NCBI GenBank assembly: GCA_032358255.1
Contig: JAULBX010018858.1
Coordinates: 1 to 64,000, forward strand
Direction of reading: 5' to 3'
DNA: 64,000 nucleotides
Origin: Heterotrichella gracilis
Lineage: Eukaryota > Sar > Xanthophyceae > Tribonematales > Xanthonemataceae
Shown: one piece after another, positions 58,925 through 64,000 of the stretch
Layout: each line of letters starts with the position of its first letter
Position numbering within the stretch: position 1 is the stretch's first letter
Notes under the pieces: generated by a model
Seen by the model: only the letters and a program-made list of their open reading frames with translations
Told to the model about the DNA's origin: nothing
Databases searched by the model: none
Translations under genes and position numbers: made by a program

Positions 58925-61900
58925 GTCTATGCGCAGGATAGCCCCCACCTCCCAGCAGCAGCAGTACCAGGAACGGAATGCAGGGTGAGTGCGGTGCTTA
59001 GGCCATATCTGAAAAGTCTAAACCCTAAACCCTAAACCCTAAAGAGTGGTTTGCCCTGGGACTGTGCACAACTGTCCCTGGTGCTCTCACGGGTTGTTGG
59101 TTGCCCGCCTGTGCTTGCGCCAGCTGTCATGGGATCATGGTGTTTAGGGTTTAGGGTGGACAAGCTGTAAGATGGGGTCGGTATCACAGGGGCCAAATCT
59201 GCATGGCCTCAAGTGCTTCTCATCCACGCCTAAGTGCGCTGCTTAGGCCCCCCTGCTTGCCCACCACACGCACAGCCCGCATGCACAGGATTGTGCACTG
59301 TCACATCCACATACACCCCCACGTGCACAGCCAAACACCCACACGCAATCCCCACATGCGCAGGCACACGCACCCCTCAAGTGCTCAACCACGCGCACCT
59401 TCATGCACCTGTCAAATCTGGCAACGTGCTCAACCATGTGCACCACCACATGTGAAGAAAAGCTTGCCTTTCACCCACACCCACACCCATGTGCACGTGG
59501 CCCTGCAGGGGGGCTGGTGGATCCTCCCCAGGGGGTGCCAGCCAGGTGAGCCAAGGGGAGCAGAGGCGCAAGCAGCGATACGGGGAGGTGGCGCAGTCCT
59601 ACAGGGCGCCACATCAGCGGGGGGCGCCAGGTGGCAGGGGTGGGGGCAGGGGAGGAGGCAGGGGCGGCGGCAGGGGGGGCGCAAGGGAGGGAGGCAGAGA
59701 AGGGGCCAGGGAGGGGGCCAGGAGGTGGGAGGATGCAGGCAGCGGGGACAGGCCACGCGGCGTACCACCCCCCAGGTAAAACCCTACACCCTAAACCCCA
59801 AACCCTTAAGTATACTGCTCATGAGTGAAAACTTGAAGGCCAAGCGGCGTACTGCTTACCAGGTGAAAGCGCCTGCATCTGTTGACCTGTACCCTTGTAG
59901 GGTGTTACACCCCAGCCACCATACCCATGTCACCTCCCCTGCAATGCCCTGACTTCCTACATTCGTACTGCGCACCCAAACCCAAACAACTCCCTGCCAT
60001 CCCCTGTGCCCCCAGGGAGGTAGTCCCCATCCTGCACCAGGGCGATGGCCTCAGCGCCACCTCCTTCCATCGCGCATGTGGGCCAAAAAATAAACCCTAA
60101 ACCCTAAACTCTAAGCTTCTCCTGTTCCTAGGGAGGTGGTCCCCATCCTAAGCCAGGGCGATGGCCCCAGCGCCACTTTCTTCACATTGCGCATGTAGGC
60201 CAAAAAAAAACCCTAAATCTAAACCCTAAACTCGTGCGTCCCCAAGGAAGGTGGTACCAAGTCTGCGCCAAAGGGTTGGCCTCATCACCTCCTCCTCCCC
60301 GTGCACGTGGGCCAAAATACAACCCTAACCGTAAACCCTAAACCCTGACACCTGCGTCCCCAGGGAGGTGGTCCCCATCCTGCGCCAGGGCGACGGCCCC
60401 AGCGCCACCTTTTTCACGTCGCGCACCTGGGCCAAGCTGGGGCTGGCGCCACCCATGCAGCAGGCATTGGAAAACGTGGGCGCAGCCAGGCCCAGCCACA
60501 TACAGGTGGGTGGTGCATGGTGCGTGGTGGTGTGCGGGAGGGGTGCGTAATACAAGTAGGATAAAAGAGTGCAGTAATGGGACGTGGTAGCCTTGGTGGA
60601 ATGGAGTCTAACCCTGAGGCTGTCCTTGACCTGCAACTTTCAGAGCAAGCAGTGGAGTGTTGCAGACATCAAGTTGGGCCGCCATTCGGCAAACTTTACA
60701 GGCGCAATGGCAAGCGGCACCCTCGTACAGCAAGTTTGGCCCATGCGCAGCTAACTTACCGACCTGCAACTTTTCAGCAAGCAGTGGAGTATTGCAGACA
60801 GTGGAGTATTGCAGACACCAAGTTGGGCCCCCATTCGGATAACTATTTTGTACCCAGGCGCTGTTATTGCTTAAAAATTATGTTTTTGTTCCTGCAGTGA
60901 ATGGATTTTTACAATATGATTCAACACTTTGTTTATTACCTGGCTTTTTTTTGTATATTGCTTTATTTTGCAACCCCTCCCAGGCGCTTGCCTGCGACCT
61001 CCTCTCCAGCCGCCCCCAGCATGCCATCATGGCGAGCCACGCAGGCAGCGGCACTAAACCCTAAACCCTAAACCCTAAAACCCTAAACCCTAAACCCTGG
61101 CCTACCCAGAAACCCTACTACCAAAAGGAGTCCCCTTTTTTTTTAATTTGTTTACTGTGTACTTGCTGCAGGCGCTTGCCTATGACCTCCTCTCCTCCCG
61201 CCCCCAGCACGCCATCGTTGCCGACCACGCAGGCAGCGGCAAGACCCTGGCCTACCTCATCCCGCTGGTGGAGGGGCTGTGGCGCGAGGAGCAGGAGGCG
61301 GGCAGGAAGATGACCCAGCCATACAGGCCCAGGGCGGTGGTGGTGGCGCCCACGTCAGGTGAGGGGGTGTAGGTTGGAAGCGACAACGTGCCGGGCTTGC
61401 ACTTTTTGTCTTTACTGAAGAACCCTCACAAATAAAATAAAACCAGGAACTGTGTACTTGTGGTATTGATAGAAATGGAGCTTGTTGACCCTATCCTAAA
61501 CCCTGAAACCCTAATGGGATTTGAGCCCACTGACCCAAGGCCAAACTCTACATTCTACACCCTCAGGGGTGTACATTAAACCTTATATGTACATGTGTAC
61601 TGAATCTGATACCATGTGGCCCAAGCATCTCGTCTCACTTGTTTACCCTCCTTACCCCCCACCCCACCCACCACCACCACCCCACCCCTCGCAGAGCTGT
61701 GCAGCCAGGTAGTCCGCGTGGCGCGCGCCCTCTCCACCACCCTCCCCTTCCGCTCCTACGCCCTCACGGGGGGCCACAAGTGGGGGCCACAGAAGGAGGC
61801 ACTGGAGTACGGCGTCGACCTGCTGGTGGCGACACCTGGCAGGCTGGCGGAGCACATGAAGGCGGGCAGTGTGGACCTGGGGGGTTGCGGGGTGGTGGTG

Positions 61901-64000
61901 CTGGACGAGGTGGATGTGCTGCTGGATGAGTGGGGGGCAATGGTGGCGGGTTGTGAGGTGGTGGTGCCGACCGAGGTGGGTGTGGCGCTGGGGTGTGGGG
62001 GTGGTGGGCTGTCAACGTAGATGTAGTTGGTGTGCTGTGGCTGTGTGGTTGTGGATTGTGCATGGCCTGTGGGTGGACTGTGGGGGATAGAGAGTACATG
62101 TGGGGATGGTCTGGATCAGGGCAGGGCGTGCCACTTGTAGTACCATCCCCTTCCCATCCACACCCCACCCTCAGCCTGAGGAGATGATTCCCTTGGTCCA
62201 TGCACTTTGTGTAACCACCCCCACACACCCCACCGCGCACGCTCCCTCACCCCAACCCCCACCCCCCCACCAGGTGATGCGGCCGCCTTTGCAGAGCAGG
62301 TGGCGCCCATCCGCGCCGCCGCCCCCCCCACCACCCGCTTTGTGTTTGTCACCGCCACCCTGCCGGAGCACATGTACCACCAGCTGCAGGAGGAGTATGC
62401 GGGCCTGGGGGCGGCAATGGGGCCCGGCCTGCACTGCACGGCGCCAGGTGGGTGGTGGGGGATGGTGGTGGTGGTGAGTGGGGTGCGGTGTGCGGGGGCC
62501 GAATTATGCAGGATGTACATGTTGCCTACCCCTTAGCAAGCGGTGTTGTCCTGGAACAAGTCAGTTCACTCCAAGATTACTCCAAGAAATATCCCAGCTA
62601 TTTTCTTCTGCCTCCTCAAGTGTCGCCAAGGAGCGCCGCAGCTAAACATCATATCACCTTTCCCAAGCGTGGATTTAGGGTTTTCAAACCTAAACCCTAA
62701 ACACCCACGCCCTCTGAGTGTCCTCACACAGAAAATTTGCAACACACTAACCCCTCCCCTGATCTTCTTTAAAGGCGTGGAGGAGCAGCTGATCGACTGC
62801 AGCGGCGGCGAGGACATCAACGAAGACACCGGTTTTGAGCGCAAGTCCATCGCCCTCATAGCCTGCCTGGAGGAGCACAAGGCGCAGCGCAGCATCGTGT
62901 TCTGCAACAAGATCGAGGCCTGCCGCAAGGTGGAAAACCTGCTGCGGAGGAAGTACGAGGACGGGGGGGTGGAGGTGCTGGCGTACCACGCGGCCATCAG
63001 GGATGAGCTGCGGAAGGAGAATCTGCAGGTGGGTGGGTGGGTGCGGGGGGTTGGCGGGGGGTTGGGGGGGGAATGATAAGACAATATCATTAGGGATGAG
63101 CTGACGCAGGAGAATCTGCAGGTGGTGGGTGGTTTGGAGATGGTGGTGTGTGTGTGTGGAGGATATTACCACAAGGGATGAGCTGAGGAACGAGAACCTG
63201 CAGGTGGGTGTCGGGGCGGGTGGTGTGGTGCTTGTCCTCTGTGAATGGGGGCTGCACGTTTGGCTGTACTGCTGAGGCTATTTCATGGCGCCACAAAGGG
63301 GGGTCTCGCCAGGGTTGACTCGAGTACCTATGCACGTATGGCTTGCAAACCCTTGATAGGGCTCATGCCATTACTAAGCCCTAAAATTTCGCGTGCCCAC
63401 TGTCGTTATCTGGTGTGTCTCCGCGTCTGCCACCACCCACAGCCAGAAATTCCACCTTGCCATCCCCCACCTGACACGCACATCCACCCTCCCTCTCCCC
63501 CCCCCCGCAGAACTTCCTGCGCCCCCCTAACAGCCCCAACAGCCCCCGCATGGTGCTGGTGTGCACAGACAGGGCCTCAAGGGGGGTGGACAGCGCGTGG
63601 GTGGAGCATGTGGTGCTGTTTGATTTCCCCCGGGACCCCAGCGAGTATGTGCGGAGGGTGGGGAGGACGGCCAGGGGCGCGGGCGGCAGGGGGGTGGTGT
63701 CGGTGCTGGTGCTGGGGAGGCAGGTGGGTGGCGGGTGGCGGGGAGGGGGGGGCGATTTGTGTGCATGGCGGTTTAGGCCATGCATGTGCTGCAGCATGTG
63801 TTTTGGTTGTGTGGAACCCACTGTGCATGAGGCGCCCGCCACTCAAATTGACAAGCAGGCAGCCTGTCCTTAAACGGGCGCGTTGGGTACAAGGGTTTAC
63901 CTAGGGTCTTGACCAGCGTCCGCAGGTCCGCCTGGCCACCCTGTAGGGTTATACAGGGTATTGCTTTGTTTATTTAGGGTACTGCTAGGGTTTTGACCAG
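58925..64000 (+). CDS. DEAD-box RNA helicase, RH50-like, 3' end beyond the window
   Basis: The plant relative RH50 acts in plastid rRNA maturation. Exons are 58925-58984 (weak), 59509-59775 (arginine/glycine-rich), 60364-60505, 61172-61358, 61695-61949 (donor inferred from phase), 62274-62447, 62775-63028 and 63511-63723. Helicase motifs run in order: Q-motif region RPSHIQALAYD, motif [21 protein letters not shown], motif II DEVD in place of DEAD (as in RH50), motif III TAT, then [52 protein letters not shown] and GRTARG. Together [20 protein letters not shown] and [12 protein letters not shown] single out the RH50 group. The C terminus is cut off by the window and no transit peptide could be identified because the first exon is unsure. 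This gene has the richest set of exon-edge copies. Confidence 0.88.
59003..59170. repeat. CCCTAAA/TTTAGGG repeats in opposite orientation
   Basis: CCCTAAA units (59019-59041) and TTTAGGGTTTAGGG (59141-59157) face each other within 120 bp upstream of the arginine/glycine-rich exon. Confidence 0.8.
60008..60363 (+). repeat. three tandem decayed copies of a helicase exon 5' half, each running into CCCTAAA repeats
   Basis: The real exon start (60359-60430) is preceded by copies at about 60012-60084, 60127-60207 and 60240-60316. All begin with a CC(C/T)AGGGAGGTNGT-like acceptor, continue through the CAGGGCGATGGCC block and stop after GGGCCAA. There the real exon goes on with GCTGGGG, but each copy passes into A-rich and then CCCTAAACCCTAAAC sequence. 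Unit length is about 115 bp. Copies 1 and 2 keep an AG acceptor. Confidence 0.93.
60628..60838 (+). repeat. tandem duplication of about 135 bp in a helicase intron
   Basis: The block GACCTGCAACTTTCAG through TTGGGCCGCCATTCGG (60628-60690) recurs at 60761-60838. There an internal GTGGAGTATTGCAGACA unit is itself doubled. Confidence 0.85.
60980..61100 (+). repeat. copy of helicase exon 61172 5' edge interrupted by a CCCTAAA array
   Basis: Positions 60980-61053 copy 61168-61242 (acceptor AG then GCGCTTGCC... GGCAGCGGCA) with about 9 changes, two in the motif I region. Six to seven CCCTAAA units follow (61054-61098). After the array the text resumes with CCCTGGCCTACC, matching the real exon after the same point (ACCCTGGCCTACC). 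The array thus sits inside the copy at its telomere-like AAGACCCTGG site. Confidence 0.92.
63086..63215 (+). repeat. two extra copies of a helicase exon 3' edge with donor
   Basis: The exon end AGGGATGAGCTGCGGAAGGA... CTGCAG|GTGGGT (62999-63034) recurs at about 63091-63127 and 63174-63211. Each copy keeps CTGCAGGTG, a usable-looking donor. Confidence 0.93.
63905..64000 (+). repeat. probable exon-edge copy with TAGGGTT units at the window end
   Basis: After the acceptor-like GTCCGCAG at 63919-63926 come the codons for VRLATL, the expected continuation (RH50 proteins read VALAR after GKQ). They are followed at once by TAG, TAGGGTT-like units and then TTGACCAG at the window edge. Since TTGACCAGCGTCCGCAG precedes the 63926 site, the sequence right of 64000 probably repeats it, and the true exon lies outside. 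Confidence 0.6.

Noticed and set aside
1-64000. tRNA, rRNA, CRISPR arrays or viral elements
   Set aside because: I looked for tRNA B-box-like GTTCGA contexts with paired arms, rRNA landmarks, regular spacer arrays, and reverse transcriptase, integrase or capsid motifs, and found none I could support by eye.

Overview
The window is nuclear DNA of a green-lineage eukaryote, most likely a unicellular green alga. The genes carry many short GT-AG introns and GC-rich exons. They include plant-type families: a PHR/PSR1-type MYB-CC factor, an EBS/SHL-type BAH-PHD reader, an RH50-type helicase and a 24 kDa (FAd-like) mitochondrial ATP synthase subunit. Introns and spacers are full of plant-type TTTAGGG/CCCTAAA repeats. 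I would guess a prasinophyte with a large, repeat-rich genome, but the sequence does not fix the species.

Layout: homogentisate dioxygenase (292-4441, +); SET-domain histone methyltransferase of ASHH1 type (5779-9126, +); FAd-like ATP synthase subunit (10524-12020, -) divergent from proteasome subunit RPN8 (12501-14014, +); MYB-CC factor (15478-18603, -); a gene-poor 3 kb; XPC/RAD4 DNA repair protein (21680-27950, +, 5' end not found); BAH-PHD reader (29688-32516, -); FHA/coiled-coil protein (34367-38956, +); two decayed BTB gene copies (39.8-40.8 and 42.6-43.9 kb, -) with a decayed copy of the FHA gene's last exon between them; an unrecognised protein with repeated QFDWTHG exons (45244-50609, +); an F-box/leucine-rich-repeat protein (52589-56863, -); and an RH50-type DEAD-box helicase running off the right edge (58925-64000, +). 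For eight of these loci I assembled exon by exon a reading frame that stays in phase from start to stop, or to the recognised C terminus.

The genes are unrelated housekeeping, chromatin and repair genes with no operon logic. The unusual feature is structural. Many introns contain decayed copies of the neighbouring exon edges. Copies of the upstream exon's 3' edge lie at the donor side and copies of the downstream exon's 5' edge lie at the acceptor side. Several of these copies are joined to, or interrupted by, TTTAGGG/CCCTAAA repeats. I see this in the HGD, SET, MYB-CC, FHA, F-box, QFDWTHG and RH50 genes, and a related copy at the end of the BAH-PHD gene.

Other structures are a tandem segmental duplication [FHA 3' exon + BTB], a foldback element at 39.55-39.72 kb, and two related foldback elements at 48.1-48.8 kb. 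No rRNA, tRNA, CRISPR or viral element was recognised.
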